Below are positions 25,901-35,800 of a stretch of 53,958 nt of DNA, in pieces. Under the pieces are notes generated by a model. It was not told where the DNA came from, ran no database searches, and saw only the letters and a program-made list of their open reading frames with translations. A program made the position numbers and the translations under genes. This DNA is from Chitinophaga pinensis (GTDB lineage Bacteria; Bacteroidota; Bacteroidia; Chitinophagales; CAMDFR01): NCBI GenBank assembly GCA_945860705.1, contig CAMART010000019.1, forward strand, positions 1 to 53,958, written 5' to 3'. How positions within the stretch are numbered: position 1 is the stretch's first letter; each line of letters begins with the position of its first letter.

Positions 25901-27732
25901 TTTCTGTATATAGTAATATATTAGATTTTAAGAGCAAAATTCCAATAGAAGCTAAGTTGGTAGGTAAGAAAAATGATATAAGTGTCACTGGATTTTATGA
26001 ACCCAAACCAAAAGAAAGTAATATAGATTTAGATGTAAAAATTGCAAAATTTGATGTACCAATAATTAACAACTATTTACAACTTTATGTGACTGAAGCT
26101 AAAGGAATGATGTGGGGTAAAATAAAAGTAAGTGGTACAGATAAGAAACCAGTTTTAAATGGGTTTATTAATTTATTAGATTGTGAAGCTACCGCAGCTT
26201 ATATCAATACTCGATATAAATTGAAAAATGAAATGGTGCGATTTAAAGAGAATGAGATAAATTTAGATAACGTCACGCTTAGAGATGAAAATGATAGTAC
26301 TGCATTGGTAGGTGGAGGTATCAGACACAATTATTTTAAAGATTTCTTTTTTGATATAAATATCACTTCCGATCAAATAAAAATGCTGAGTACGACCGAA
26401 AAAATAAATCCAATATACTGGGGAGATATTTATCTTTCAAAAGCTACAGCACTATTTCAAGGACCGCTTAAAAATATAGCAATAAAAGTAAATGGCGCTA
26501 CTGCAAAGAACTCTAAACTTACTATACCAATTCGTACCACAGCAGAGACTAATTCATATAGCTTTTATCGATTTATAAATTTTGAGGATACTACTACAGG
26601 TATAATTAAAAAACCAAAACCAAAAGCTTTGGTAAATGTAAATATAGATGTAGATGTGACTGAAGATGGTGAACTCACACTAATACTAGACCCTACTAGT
26701 GGTGATAAAATAAATGTGCGTGGTAATGGAAATATGAAAATAGGATTTAATGATAATGATCAACTGATAGTTCGTGGAGATTATACTATTTCTCAAGGTA
26801 GTTATTTATTTACTTTGCAGAATATAATCAATAAATCTTTTGCAATAGATAAAGGAAGTAAAATCACTTTTAACGGAAGTGTATATGATGCAATGCTAGA
26901 TGTAGATGCTGTATACAGCATTCGTACTTCTACATATGAGTTGATACAGGATATCATAGCAGGAAGTGATGCTAAAAAAAATGTAGCAAGTAGAAGAATT
27001 CCAACTAATCTTTATCTATTACTAAATGGGCCTTTGAGCAAACCATATATTGGCTTTGATATAAAAATGCAAAATGTAGATAATAGTATACTACAAGATG
27101 TGGAAACTAAACTAAATATACTTAGAACCAATCAGCTAGAAATGAACAAACAAGCAGCTTCATTAATAGTAATAAATGGATTTACTAATAATACTGGAAC
27201 TAATACAGCATTGGTTTCAGAAGGAGCAAAAAGTACTATTACTGAGTTTTTATCTACTCAAATATCTAGTATTTTCAGTAGACTACTAGGTAATTTTGTT
27301 AATGGAATAGATGTAAGTCTGCAGTACAAAAACTATAACAATAGTGATAATGCCACTACACTTAATGGAAATGATGTAGCCTTTGCTGTAAGGAAAGGAT
27401 TTTTAAATAATAAGCTTTCTTTAAACGTAGGAGGCAATTTAGATATTGGACAAAGAAATACACAACGAGTAAATAATTTTAATAGCGACTTTACTCTTGA
27501 ATACCAACTTACCAATGACGGACGTCTTAGACTAAAAGCCTACAACAGAGCTACTCTAGGTACACAGCTTGCAGATCAATCTTTACAAAGTGGGAATTTC
27601 AATAGTACCGGAGCCGGTATTAGTTATAGGGAAGAATTTGATAATTTTGCTGACCTAGCAGAGCAATGGAGAATCAGAAAAGAACAAAGGAAATCTAGAA
27701 AACAATTCAAAAAGTACAATACTTCCAAATAA
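22978..27732 (+). CDS. tamB: translocation/assembly module TamB (AsmA-like, DUF490)
   Basis: A 1584-residue protein with an N-terminal membrane helix (about 12-31, SIVLLFIAFLILIQF) and then a very long repetitive beta-rich body, as in TamB/AsmA-like bridge proteins that span the periplasm and move lipids or help outer-membrane protein assembly. The C-terminal DUF490 part (about 1180-1500) is recognisable by RGDYTISQGSYLFTLQNIINKSF and ASRRIPTNLYLLLNGPLSKP. The last segment is basic (RIRKEQRKSRKQFKKY). No TamA gene is adjacent; in Bacteroidota a BamA-family protein elsewhere usually plays that part. Confidence 0.93.
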   Translation: MAKKVKRKILGYGALSIVLLFIAFLILIQFSSFQSFLVKQATSILSDKLNTEVKVRKVELSFFSHFILRDVYIADDNKDTLVYIEKIDANLNNFQLLNKKIGIKNVKLYNTQISIGLKEDGFVSITNLLTKLKSPNNTARTNATNKETWDFSFGDLDIEKLKVNYKDNYNKQYLTVQLPKANFSVNSLDLKNKKCDINEAVLNNATISYVKEINPRKTDSITSHNIHFLGEFLLSYSKIQITNFTFTYNDKNKAISNEGIDFFHMGVSDINILVEKGRIDHDTIFGQIQKLACSEKSGFKLNNLKGDARVSTSDITINNMLLTTPNSELKDFLQMRYDSFPDFKNFIEKVKLSVSLNESKLSLIDLNYFAKNKMDKIKHNIFNISGTIQGKVKNIKGKDLKFTTGSNTMYEGNIAMTGLPNIKETVISADIKNLKTNAIDIKRIYPNFTYPPQLQKLGNVTYRGEFDGFVSDFVSNGYITTAIGNAQTDINVKLPQGAPINYSGHIITESFDIGELIDKKELLGTISLDAKIKGSGVKLNDLDARFDGIVQQLEFKNYNYKDINIDGTFKQREFKGNLTINDKNVDLEFKGKLNLDGATPSYNFDADIKTIDLQALNISKKKIILTTKTSINFKGKKLDDFNGDIYLNDLIVQTDSYTIPLNNVHLNTYTDNVGVRFFDITSDILKANISGTFSYAQLPTMARAFINRYSLEPNERYRDSIGNANLAFSVIIYDPGSLTTIINKNFKLIRNTAISGTIDARNYKVNIDATVPELTYGKINLKQIKLKLNSNGDQLTIDASLGRLNNKDSLLLKNTIFAAQYNDANKFNFTLTSSTDTLANRADLNGKLGYTLKRVELELENSNLFVNNKQWTFLPNNKIVYSKNYLQTTNIILHQDDKDIYFTTTHPNDSTTNIEVDLNNISMKDVSKLFDKSKNNYFGKADGGIEIKNIFKVPTYLFNIYIANLGVNNDTIGNLSVYSNILDFKSKIPIEAKLVGKKNDISVTGFYEPKPKESNIDLDVKIAKFDVPIINNYLQLYVTEAKGMMWGKIKVSGTDKKPVLNGFINLLDCEATAAYINTRYKLKNEMVRFKENEINLDNVTLRDENDSTALVGGGIRHNYFKDFFFDINITSDQIKMLSTTEKINPIYWGDIYLSKATALFQGPLKNIAIKVNGATAKNSKLTIPIRTTAETNSYSFYRFINFEDTTTGIIKKPKPKALVNVNIDVDVTEDGELTLILDPTSGDKINVRGNGNMKIGFNDNDQLIVRGDYTISQGSYLFTLQNIINKSFAIDKGSKITFNGSVYDAMLDVDAVYSIRTSTYELIQDIIAGSDAKKNVASRRIPTNLYLLLNGPLSKPYIGFDIKMQNVDNSILQDVETKLNILRTNQLEMNKQAASLIVINGFTNNTGTNTALVSEGAKSTITEFLSTQISSIFSRLLGNFVNGIDVSLQYKNYNNSDNATTLNGNDVAFAVRKGFLNNKLSLNVGGNLDIGQRNTQRVNNFNSDFTLEYQLTNDGRLRLKAYNRATLGTQLADQSLQSGNFNSTGAGISYREEFDNFADLAEQWRIRKEQRKSRKQFKKYNTSK

Positions 27733-27745
27733 ATAATACTAGTTC

Positions 27746-28504
27746 CTATAAAAATTGTTCAACTATATAAATAAATTCTTTTGGTTTTTGTGCATGTAGC
27801 CAATGACCTGCACCAGCCATTGTTTCTAGTTTTGCTCTTGGAAATAGCTCGTGTATATACTCCCAATCTTTATTTTGTATATACTTAGAAAGCTCACCAC
27901 GTATAAATAAGGTTTCTCCTTCAAATACTTTGTTATTGATATCAAAACTTAAAATATTTGTATAAGATTTTTCTATGCTTGAGATATTATATCTCCAGCC
28001 AAATGAATTATCCTCTTTTCTATAAAGACCTTTCATCAAAAACTGAACTACATTATTTTCCTTCACATGCTGTGCTATTATATTTTCAGCATCAGTTCTA
28101 TTTTCAATCGACTCTATAGGCACAGCATTGAGTGCACTGAAAACATCATCATGATGTGCCGTATAATTTATCGGTGCTATATCAGCTACGATTAATTTCT
28201 CTACCATTGCTGGATGATTTAGTGCCATGTACATCACTATTTTTCCTCCCATACTATGACCTATAAAATTCGCTTTTGATATAGATAAATGTTGCATCGT
28301 ATCTACTACATCTTGCACCATAGCATCATAAGTAAAATTATCATCATGCTCAGAACGTCCATGATTACGCATATCAAGAGTGATTACTTGATGTTTTTGT
28401 CCAAGATATTTTGCTATACTTTGCCAATTATCCAATGAACCTAATAAGCCATGAATAATAATTAATGGAAAACCTTCTCCATATATTTTTGAATTTAATA
28501 CCAT
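27746..28504 (-). CDS. alpha/beta hydrolase (YbfF-like esterase)
   Basis: A 252-residue alpha/beta hydrolase. The oxyanion region IIHGLLGSLDNW, the nucleophile elbow GHSMGG (Ser84), MRNHGRSEHD and the catalytic His in GAGHWLHAQKP are present. The overall length and the HGLLGSLDNW/DMRNHGRS pair match the YbfF group of short-chain acyl esterases. A minus-strand TAGTTTTG box (28516-28509) ends four bases before the ATG, so the message may be leaderless. It is convergent with tamB (13 bases apart). The natural substrate is unknown. Confidence 0.92.
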   Translation of the reverse strand: MVLNSKIYGEGFPLIIIHGLLGSLDNWQSIAKYLGQKHQVITLDMRNHGRSEHDDNFTYDAMVQDVVDTMQHLSISKANFIGHSMGGKIVMYMALNHPAMVEKLIVADIAPINYTAHHDDVFSALNAVPIESIENRTDAENIIAQHVKENNVVQFLMKGLYRKEDNSFGWRYNISSIEKSYTNILSFDINNKVFEGETLFIRGELSKYIQNKDWEYIHELFPRAKLETMAGAGHWLHAQKPKEFIYIVEQFL

Positions 28505-28508
28505 AGTG

Positions 28509-28516
28509 CAAAACTA
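28509..28516 (-). promoter_or_regulatory. -7 box touching the hydrolase start
   Basis: Exact minus-strand TAGTTTTG, four bases upstream of the ATG at 28504. Confidence 0.45.
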
Positions 28517-28600
28517 TTATTTACATTTTAAATTTATTAAGTAAATATTATGAATCTGATATTATGTATCAGAATATTTTAAATTCTCATAAATTCATCT

Positions 28601-28608
28601 TATTTTTG
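28601..28608 (+). promoter_or_regulatory. -7 box of the PorV-like/HhH-barrel genes
   Basis: Exact TATTTTTG, 28 bases upstream of the TTG start at 28637; an ATTT/TTTT segment lies about 21 bases further up at the -33 position. Confidence 0.45.
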
Positions 28609-28636
28609 ATACATCACATTTTAGAAATAAGAAGCA

Positions 28637-29479
28637 TTGAAAAAACTATACTTTATTTTATCATTATTGATTATACTTTCAAATTCATCATTTGGTAGTG
28701 GTGAATACCAAAGTGTAGGAGCAAGACATATGGGATTGGGCAATGCATCTGTTACGTTTAGTGATGTTTTTGCTACTAATTATAATCAAGCAGGTTTAGG
28801 TTTTTTAGAAACTATTTCTATCGGAGCAAGCACAGAATTGAGATTTGCAAATGCAGGCATATACAATAGCAATTTATCTGTGGCTATTCCTACCAAAAAA
28901 TTTGGAACTTTTGCATATGCATGCAATTTTTTTGGAGATAAAAATTACAACGAAATACGCACAGGAATTGCTTATGGAAAAGCATTTGGCAAAAAATTTT
29001 CTATCGGTCTTAGATTTGATTATATGCGAGCTGGTATAGCTACACTTGGCAGTAAAAACGCATTTTCATTTGATTTTGGAGTGCAGTATAAAGTATTGCA
29101 AAACCTTACACTAGGAGCTCATATTGCCAACCCTTCTCGTTTCAAACTAGACGCACAAAAATATAACGAACGATTTGCTACTGTGATGCAAATAGGAGCT
29201 AGATATACAGCCTTCAAAAAGGTAAGTGTTTGTGCTGAGTTTGAAAAAGATTTAGAGCATAAACCAAATTTTAAATTCGGTGTAGAATACAATCCTATAT
29301 CTATTTTGTATCTCAGAGCAGGGGTAAATACACAAGCGCTTCAAGCTTCCTTTGGAGTAGGTATTCAAACAAAAGGACTGAACATAGATATAGCAAGTAT
29401 GTATCATCCTCAACTTGGATTCTCCCCAAGTATTTCTTTATCATATAATATAAAGAAGCTTGAAAAATCTAAAGAATAA
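28637..29479 (+). CDS. PorV/PorQ-like outer-membrane barrel protein
   Basis: A 280-residue outer-membrane protein with a signal peptide (MKKLYFILSLLIILSNSSFG) and the start pattern SVGARHMGLGNASVTFSDVFATNYNQAGLG, typical of the FadL-like PorV/PorQ/UPF0164 barrels of Bacteroidota. PorV and PorQ shuttle or anchor cargo in type IX secretion; this protein lacks features that would separate the subgroups. TTG 28637 is the only start that keeps the complete signal peptide. The 3' end overlaps the next gene by 20 bases, so translation is probably coupled. Confidence 0.75.
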   Translation: MKKLYFILSLLIILSNSSFGSGEYQSVGARHMGLGNASVTFSDVFATNYNQAGLGFLETISIGASTELRFANAGIYNSNLSVAIPTKKFGTFAYACNFFGDKNYNEIRTGIAYGKAFGKKFSIGLRFDYMRAGIATLGSKNAFSFDFGVQYKVLQNLTLGAHIANPSRFKLDAQKYNERFATVMQIGARYTAFKKVSVCAEFEKDLEHKPNFKFGVEYNPISILYLRAGVNTQALQASFGVGIQTKGLNIDIASMYHPQLGFSPSISLSYNIKKLEKSKE

Positions 29480-31553
29480 TATTATTTTTTCATTAGTAAT
29501 GTTTTTACTTCTAGTAAAAGCAAATCAAACTCATGCACAATCAGATAATATTGATGAAGATGATATCAAACAGACTATTGAAAATACTACATCACAAAGT
29601 GATAATAGTGATTTTGATTACAATACAGTATTAGAAGAGCTCAAAGAGTTTGCAAAAAAACCAATCAATCTAAATAAAACTGATGCTCAAGAATTGTCAG
29701 ATTTAGGTCTATTGACTCAAGTACAAATTGACAATCTATTGCTATATATAGAAAAATATGGTAAACTTATCTCTATATATGAATTGCAGGTGATACCCAA
29801 TTTAGATGTATTCTCCATCAAAAAAATCCTTCCATTTATCAAAGTAAATAATGAGCTCGATGATGTTCATGTAAAAACAAAAAACTTAATATTCAAAGGA
29901 GATTATCAGTTATTTGTAAAGTACCAACAAGTATTAGAAAAGGCCAAAGGCTATATGAAACCTGAAGAGGGTGGGAGTGAAAACGGATACTTAGGTAGTA
30001 GATATAAATTGTATACTCGATTTAGATATAATTATGGTTCAAAGCTTTCTTATGGCTTTACAGCAGAAAAAGATGCTGGAGAACAATTTTTCAAAGGCAC
30101 TCAAAAAAGAGGGTTTGATTTTTATAGTGGACATTTATTTTTGAGAGATGTAAGTGTTTTCAAAGCAATCGCACTAGGAGACTATACCATCAATATGGGA
30201 CAAGGATTGATCATGTGGACTGGATTTGGTTTTGGTAAGAGCCCTATAGTGATGAATGTAAAAAGGCAAAGTAGAGTAGTGAGACCATATACTTCTGTAA
30301 GCGAATTTAATTTTTTGAGAGGTGGAGCTTTTACAATAGGAATCAAAAAAAATATAGCTATCACTGCTTTTGCATCATATAAAAAAGTAGATGCAAATAT
30401 TTCTCAATTCGATTCTACTCAGTCACAAATTTTTGAAGTGAGTTCATTACAGTTGAGTGGATTTCATCGCACCCTATCAGAAGTGGCAGATAGAGTAGCT
30501 ATAGGTCAACTCACTACTGGCGGCACTTTTGCATTTACAAAAAGAAAATACCATATCAATGCAAATGTTGTCTATACAAGGTTAAGTGCACCACTTACAT
30601 CAAGAGTTTCTTTATACAATCAATTCGATTTTAGAGGCAGAACATTACTTAATGCATCTATAGATTATCACTTTATAGTTAAAAATTTTCACTTTTTTGG
30701 AGAGGAAGCTATCAGTCAAAATGGAGGATTTGGATTGCTCAATGGAGTTTTGATAGGTCTTGGTCCGAGTGTAGAAATGAGTGTAGTACATAGATATTTT
30801 TCAAAAAACTATCAAACAATTTATGCTAGAACTTTTAGTGAAAGCACTACACCACAAAACGAACATGGAACCTATGTAGGTATTTCTATAAAGCCAAGTA
30901 GAACGATAAAAATAGATGGTTTTTTTGATTGCTTTAAATTTCCTTGGCTACGATTTTTGGTGGACAAACCTACTTCAGGATATGAAGCATTTGTGCAGCT
31001 CAATTATATACCTTCAAAAAAAGCATCGATGTATGTAAGGTATAGACACACTCATAAAGAAGTAAACTTGAGCAACAATACTGGATATTTCAATGAGCTC
31101 GTGCCTAGAAAACAAGACGCCCTTCGTTTTCAATTTGATGCCAAAGTGACCGATGCTATTAGTTTAAGTACTAGAGCAGAAGTCAGTTTTTTCAAATTAG
31201 CAAATTCACCCCTAGAAAAAGGTTTTTTAATCTACCAAGATATTAATTATAAAGCATTGAGTTTTCCAGTTTCATTTGGTGGAAGATTTGCGCTGTTTCA
31301 AACACAAGGATTCAACACTAGAATCTATGCATACGAAGATGATGTGCTATATTCTTTCTCTATACCGGCATATCAAGGCAGAGGAATGAGATATTATATC
31401 AATGCTCGATGGACTATCTACAAAGGAATTGACCTTTGGCTCCGTTTTTCTCAAACATATATCAATGATAGCAAAACAATTGGCACGGGATTGGATGAAT
31501 TACCTAAAGGAACTAGATCTGAAATAAAAGCACAAATAAGATTTAAGTTTTAG
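29460..31553 (+). CDS. outer-membrane barrel with ComEA-like helix-hairpin-helix motifs
   Basis: A 697-residue protein. It begins with a signal peptide (MKNLKNNIIFSLVMFLLLVKANQTHAQ) from TTG 29460, overlapping the previous gene. Residues about 68-130 contain helix-hairpin-helix segments: PINLNKTDAQELSDLGLLTQ, then GKLISIYELQVIPNLDVFSIKKI, closely resembling the INLNTA...-type HhH of ComEA, the periplasmic DNA receptor of transformation. The remaining about 560 residues alternate like an outer-membrane beta-barrel and end in IRFKF, a normal barrel C-terminus. DNA binding by the HhH part and a pore function are inference. A link to DNA uptake would fit with dprA in the window, but other roles are possible; the protein family is widespread in Bacteroidota as 'helix-hairpin-helix domain-containing protein'. 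Confidence 0.78.
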   Translation: MKNLKNNIIFSLVMFLLLVKANQTHAQSDNIDEDDIKQTIENTTSQSDNSDFDYNTVLEELKEFAKKPINLNKTDAQELSDLGLLTQVQIDNLLLYIEKYGKLISIYELQVIPNLDVFSIKKILPFIKVNNELDDVHVKTKNLIFKGDYQLFVKYQQVLEKAKGYMKPEEGGSENGYLGSRYKLYTRFRYNYGSKLSYGFTAEKDAGEQFFKGTQKRGFDFYSGHLFLRDVSVFKAIALGDYTINMGQGLIMWTGFGFGKSPIVMNVKRQSRVVRPYTSVSEFNFLRGGAFTIGIKKNIAITAFASYKKVDANISQFDSTQSQIFEVSSLQLSGFHRTLSEVADRVAIGQLTTGGTFAFTKRKYHINANVVYTRLSAPLTSRVSLYNQFDFRGRTLLNASIDYHFIVKNFHFFGEEAISQNGGFGLLNGVLIGLGPSVEMSVVHRYFSKNYQTIYARTFSESTTPQNEHGTYVGISIKPSRTIKIDGFFDCFKFPWLRFLVDKPTSGYEAFVQLNYIPSKKASMYVRYRHTHKEVNLSNNTGYFNELVPRKQDALRFQFDAKVTDAISLSTRAEVSFFKLANSPLEKGFLIYQDINYKALSFPVSFGGRFALFQTQGFNTRIYAYEDDVLYSFSIPAYQGRGMRYYINARWTIYKGIDLWLRFSQTYINDSKTIGTGLDELPKGTRSEIKAQIRFKF

Positions 31554-31588
31554 TAATTTTATAACAAGTAAAAAAAAGTAAAAACAGA

Positions 31589-31852
31589 ATGGCAGATACA
31601 GCACCAAAAAAACGTAGTGGTAAATTATTATTAATCATAGGAGTATTGGCATTTATCTATATGTTTATACCAGAACCTACAGATGTTATTCCGGGGTTTG
31701 GATGGATAGATGAGTTGTTTGCTGGTGGAGTGAGTTTCTCTACTATACTAGCATGGTTAGTAAAAAACTATTTTAACAAAAGAGCAGAAAAAAAAGCTGA
31801 AGAAGAAGAAGTGAAAAAACAAACTATCATAATCGAAGATAAAAGCAAATAA
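31589..31852 (+). CDS. DUF1232-like small membrane protein
   Basis: An 87-residue protein with a membrane segment (LLLIIGVLAFIYMFIPEP), the signature PTDVIPGFGWIDEL close to the DUF1232/YkvA motif, a second hydrophobic stretch and a charged tail (KRAEKKAEEEEVKKQ). Function unknown. It lies 35 bases after the HhH-barrel gene and is closed by a terminator, so it is probably the last gene of that transcript. Confidence 0.78.
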   Translation: MADTAPKKRSGKLLLIIGVLAFIYMFIPEPTDVIPGFGWIDELFAGGVSFSTILAWLVKNYFNKRAEKKAEEEEVKKQTIIIEDKSK

Positions 31853-31873
31853 GGTTTTCCAAAGATTATATCT

Positions 31874-31901
31874 AAAGCTATCCAATTTGGGTAGCTTTTT
31901 T
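31874..31901 (+). terminator. terminator after the DUF1232 gene
   Basis: AAAGCTATCC / GGGTAGCTTT stem (one G-T pair) with an AATTT loop and a T-run. Confidence 0.85.
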
Positions 31902-31977
31902 TGTACAATAATATTGATAACATAGCCAATATGGATAAATTAATCAATAAGTATTAGGCAAGATTGAATAATTTTCT

Positions 31978-31985
31978 TATTTTTG
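31978..31985 (+). promoter_or_regulatory. -7 box upstream of the secreted 269-residue protein
   Basis: Exact TATTTTTG 31 bases before the ATG at 32017; the -33 region is poor. Confidence 0.4.
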
Positions 31986-32016
31986 AGTATTAGTATAAAA
32001 ACTTAAAACTTAACAT

Positions 32017-32826
32017 ATGAAAAGAAGCTTACTATTACTCAGTTTTTTATTGTCATTCAGTGCAATAATTTTTGCACAAAGTAATACAGTTCCAGATAAA
32101 TGGTTGGCATTAGTCAATTATGCCAATTTGAAATATAGCGAAGTAAAGACACAATGTCCTCATTTCCCATTCTATGACATTAATACAAAAGATGTAGATT
32201 TTACAAGCCTTAGACAAGCATGGCAAAATAAATATAGCAAAGAAGTGAGTGCTTTTTTGGCTATACCAAAAATCAAAAATTTAAATCCTTCATTAGTAGA
32301 TTTAGAAATAAAAAAACTTGGAGAAGAAAATACTACAGTCAAATTTGAACATACTTACTGGAATATGTTTTTGAAAAGTGGACTATCGGCTGATGAAATT
32401 AGCAAATTTGCACCTCACTTCCCTTTTCCAAAAAACACTAATGATATCAATTCAGATGTGATATTATATGATAAAGTATTTACAGATTTCACTGTGCTTT
32501 TTCCAAAAGAATTTATAGCTTTTATGAATAATGAAAAAGTAAGAACCGGTTCAAAAATCTATGGAGAAGCGTTTAATATGGATTTAGCATATGAAGGAGA
32601 CGCATACAAATCTATGTATATAGAAAAAGTGGAAAACAAACCAGAACGTACAAATTTTGATAGTGGAAATCCACTTTTAGATCAAGCTAGATATGATGCT
32701 ACTCTTAAAAACTGGTATTTTACATACTACAGAAAAGATTACTATAAAATATATGACCCAAGTGGATATGATGCCTATATGAAAGCACTTGAAGATGCTG
32801 GTACTCATCCAGAAGCTGGTCATTAA
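32017..32826 (+). CDS. secreted protein with an internal PHFPF duplication, function unknown
   Basis: I do not recognise this 269-residue protein. It has a signal peptide (MKRSLLLLSFLLSFSAIIFAQ). Two internal segments repeat: PHFPFYDINTKD...WQNKYSKEVSAFLAIPKI (about 48-86) and PHFPFPKNTNDI...LFPKEFIAFMNNEKV (about 133-175), suggesting an old duplication of a domain starting with Pro-His-Phe-Pro-Phe. The C-terminal part is rich in Tyr (YFTYYRKDYYKIYDPSGYDAY). It ends 48 bases before the first T9SS adhesin and reads the same way, so they may be co-transcribed. It has no T9SS C-terminal domain, so it is probably periplasmic or anchored in the envelope. Confidence 0.7.
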   Translation: MKRSLLLLSFLLSFSAIIFAQSNTVPDKWLALVNYANLKYSEVKTQCPHFPFYDINTKDVDFTSLRQAWQNKYSKEVSAFLAIPKIKNLNPSLVDLEIKKLGEENTTVKFEHTYWNMFLKSGLSADEISKFAPHFPFPKNTNDINSDVILYDKVFTDFTVLFPKEFIAFMNNEKVRTGSKIYGEAFNMDLAYEGDAYKSMYIEKVENKPERTNFDSGNPLLDQARYDATLKNWYFTYYRKDYYKIYDPSGYDAYMKALEDAGTHPEAGH

Positions 32827-32874
32827 TTTTTATCAAAACCTAAACCTAATATTTAAAAACTCAATAATTTATAT

Positions 32875-35800
32875 ATGAAAAAATATATTTTACCTCTAAT
32901 TATATTTTGTTTTATTACATCTACTACAGATATCTATGCTCAAGCATTTAGAGATGGTAATATGCAAGTGAGATATAGAATGGACCAGCATTATGCAGAT
33001 TGTGGTACTGGTGAGATAGATGCTGAAGATTTTGTCACCAATTATAGAATGAGAGACTATCCAGACATAGATGGTACCAATTGGCAATACTCTGGCCCTA
33101 TAGCTTGGACAGGTCCTTTTTCAGTATGTATCGGATGTTGTACTTATACAAACTCTGCAAATCATAATAGAACTTTTACTTATGGGGCACCTAATACTCT
33201 AGGTCCAAGACCTGCACCAGCAGGTATTCAGTTTGGTTTTGAATCATGGGAAGATGATTATTTTTCTTGTGCAGGTGGTTTTATTTGCTTTGGTTCTTGT
33301 GGTCCTGGCGCTAGCGATAGAACAGTATATAATGTAGGAGGCTCTTGTGGATGTATCTCTTGCAATGATGATGATGACTATGCTAGTAGAGAACAAAACG
33401 GAACTATCTCTAATAATTTTAGAATAGCAGCTCCAAATACTTTTACCAATAGAGGTACAATGAGAGATGACAATGCCGGATTTACAGGTACTGGTCCTAC
33501 AGCAAATGGTATCAACTATGGTGCAATATATTCTTCTTTTTGGACACCTCCTTGTCCAGATACTTTTTGGGCAGATAGACCAGTGATTTGTGACCCAGGT
33601 TATGTAACAATACAAACGGGTGGTGCTGTATTTGGAGGTACATACAGATGGTATCAAATGGTCAGCGGAAGCCCAGTGTTTATTCAAGAAACTACAGATT
33701 CATTCCTTACATTATACGTTGCAGCTACTACTACATATAGAGTCTTTACAAAAAATGTAGTTTCACCTTCTGCACCAGCAGGTACTCAAGCAGAAAGTTG
33801 GAGCTATAGACAATTTACTATTTTCCAAGAGAAACCTACAATTACAGCTATCAATACAGCTAATCCATTATGTGCAGATTCTAGCAATGGTTCTATATCT
33901 ATCAGAGTTGCCTCTTCTGTTCCTTGTCAGTTTTCTATCAATAATGGAGTTACTTGGCAGACAGATAGCAATTTTATCAATCTTCCAAGAGGTCTTTATT
34001 TAGTAAAAGTAAAATCTGCTTTTTGTGAAGTGCCTCCTTATGGTTTACCAGTGCAGTTATTAGATCCTACACGTCTTACATCATACATAGGTAGAACTGA
34101 TAGCGTAAGATGCAATGGCAATAATGATGGAGCTATAGAATTATCTGTATCAGGTGGTACAGGTCCATATACTTTTGTATGGAGCAATGGCGCTACTACT
34201 GAAGATATCGTATCTCTTGCACCTGGCACATATACAGTCACTATCACAGATAACAATGGTTGTGTAAATAGAACTACAAGCGCTACTATCTATCAACCAG
34301 CACCATTATCAGCTACTACATCTACAGATTCTGTATCATGTGCAGGTAGTGCAGATGGTATGGCTAGTATTAGTGTAAGTGGTGGAAATGGAGCATACTC
34401 ATATCTTTGGAATAATGGAGCAAATACTGCTTCTATATCTAGTTTATCTGGTGGTACATACATCGTTACCGTTACAGATAGAAAAGGTTGTACTCTAGCT
34501 CGCAGTATGAATGTATACGAAGCACCTGCACTTACAGTATCATTATCAAAAACTGATGTAGATTGTTATGGTGCAAATACAGGAAGCGTAAGTGTAGATA
34601 CCAATTCTATTGGAGGAGTAGGACCATACTCATATACATGGTCACCTCCAGCTACAAACACTCCTACTATTTCTGGTTTGGGAGTTGGTACATACTCTGT
34701 AGTGGTTTCTGATAGCAGAGGTTGTACTACTACAGGTAGTATTACAGTCAATCAACCAGATTCATTGCGTATTTCATCTTTATTGTTTGATGTTGAGTGC
34801 AACGGTGGTGCAAATGGAAGAATAGATATAACCGTAAGCGGAGGTAGCACACCATATATTTATGCTTGGACAGGTGGAATCACTTCTAGTTCAGAAGATA
34901 TCAGTGGATTGAGTGGTGGAACTTATGATCTTATGGTCATTGACAATCAAGGATGTATGAAAATGCAATCATTTACTATCAATGAGCCAGCACCTTTAGC
35001 TACTACTTTTACAAATATCAATGCTAGATGCTTTGGTGAAAGTTCAGCTAGTTCTACAGTAAATATCACAGGAGGATCATCTCCATATAATATACTTTGG
35101 AATACTTTTGCTACTTCAGCTACTATCAGTGGAATCAATGCGGGTACTTATACGGTCATCATCACAGATGATAATGGATGTATACATAATAATACTACTA
35201 CTATCACACAACCTTCTCAAATGATCCTTTCAAATATTGGTATTACAAATAACAGATGTTATGGATTTGATTCGGGCACTGTATTTTTCTCAGTATTAGG
35301 AGGAATGGGCACACTCGACTATGTGTGGAATACTGGATTGCCATTTACCAATAATCATCCAAACCTAGGTGCAGGATTATATAATGTAGTCATCACTGAT
35401 GACTCCGGTTGTTTTGTTATTGAAAACTTTACTATCACCGAACCTACTGCATTTATTACTAATATCAATGGCAATAGCCCAACATGTAATGATAACAGTA
35501 CAGGTTTTGCAGTTGTTACTGCATTGGGATCTACGCCACCATATAACTATACTTGGAACACTTCACCACCACAATCTGGCATCATGGCTACTAATCTTGG
35601 AGCTGGTACGTATACAGTTACAATTACAGATTTGAATAGCTGTACGGTGAGTGATACTGTCACCATCACAGCACCAGCACCTATCAATGTCACTACTGTA
35701 CCACTGAGTGTAAAATGTTTTGGAGCTAGCGATGGAAAAGTAACGGTGAGTGCTACTGGAGGTACTATGCCTTATAAATACATTTTGAACGGAATACTAC

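Noticed and set aside
33244-33687. 147-codon minus-strand frame inside the first adhesin
   Set aside because: Shadow of the adhesin repeats, rich in Ser/Thr/Cys without a start context.
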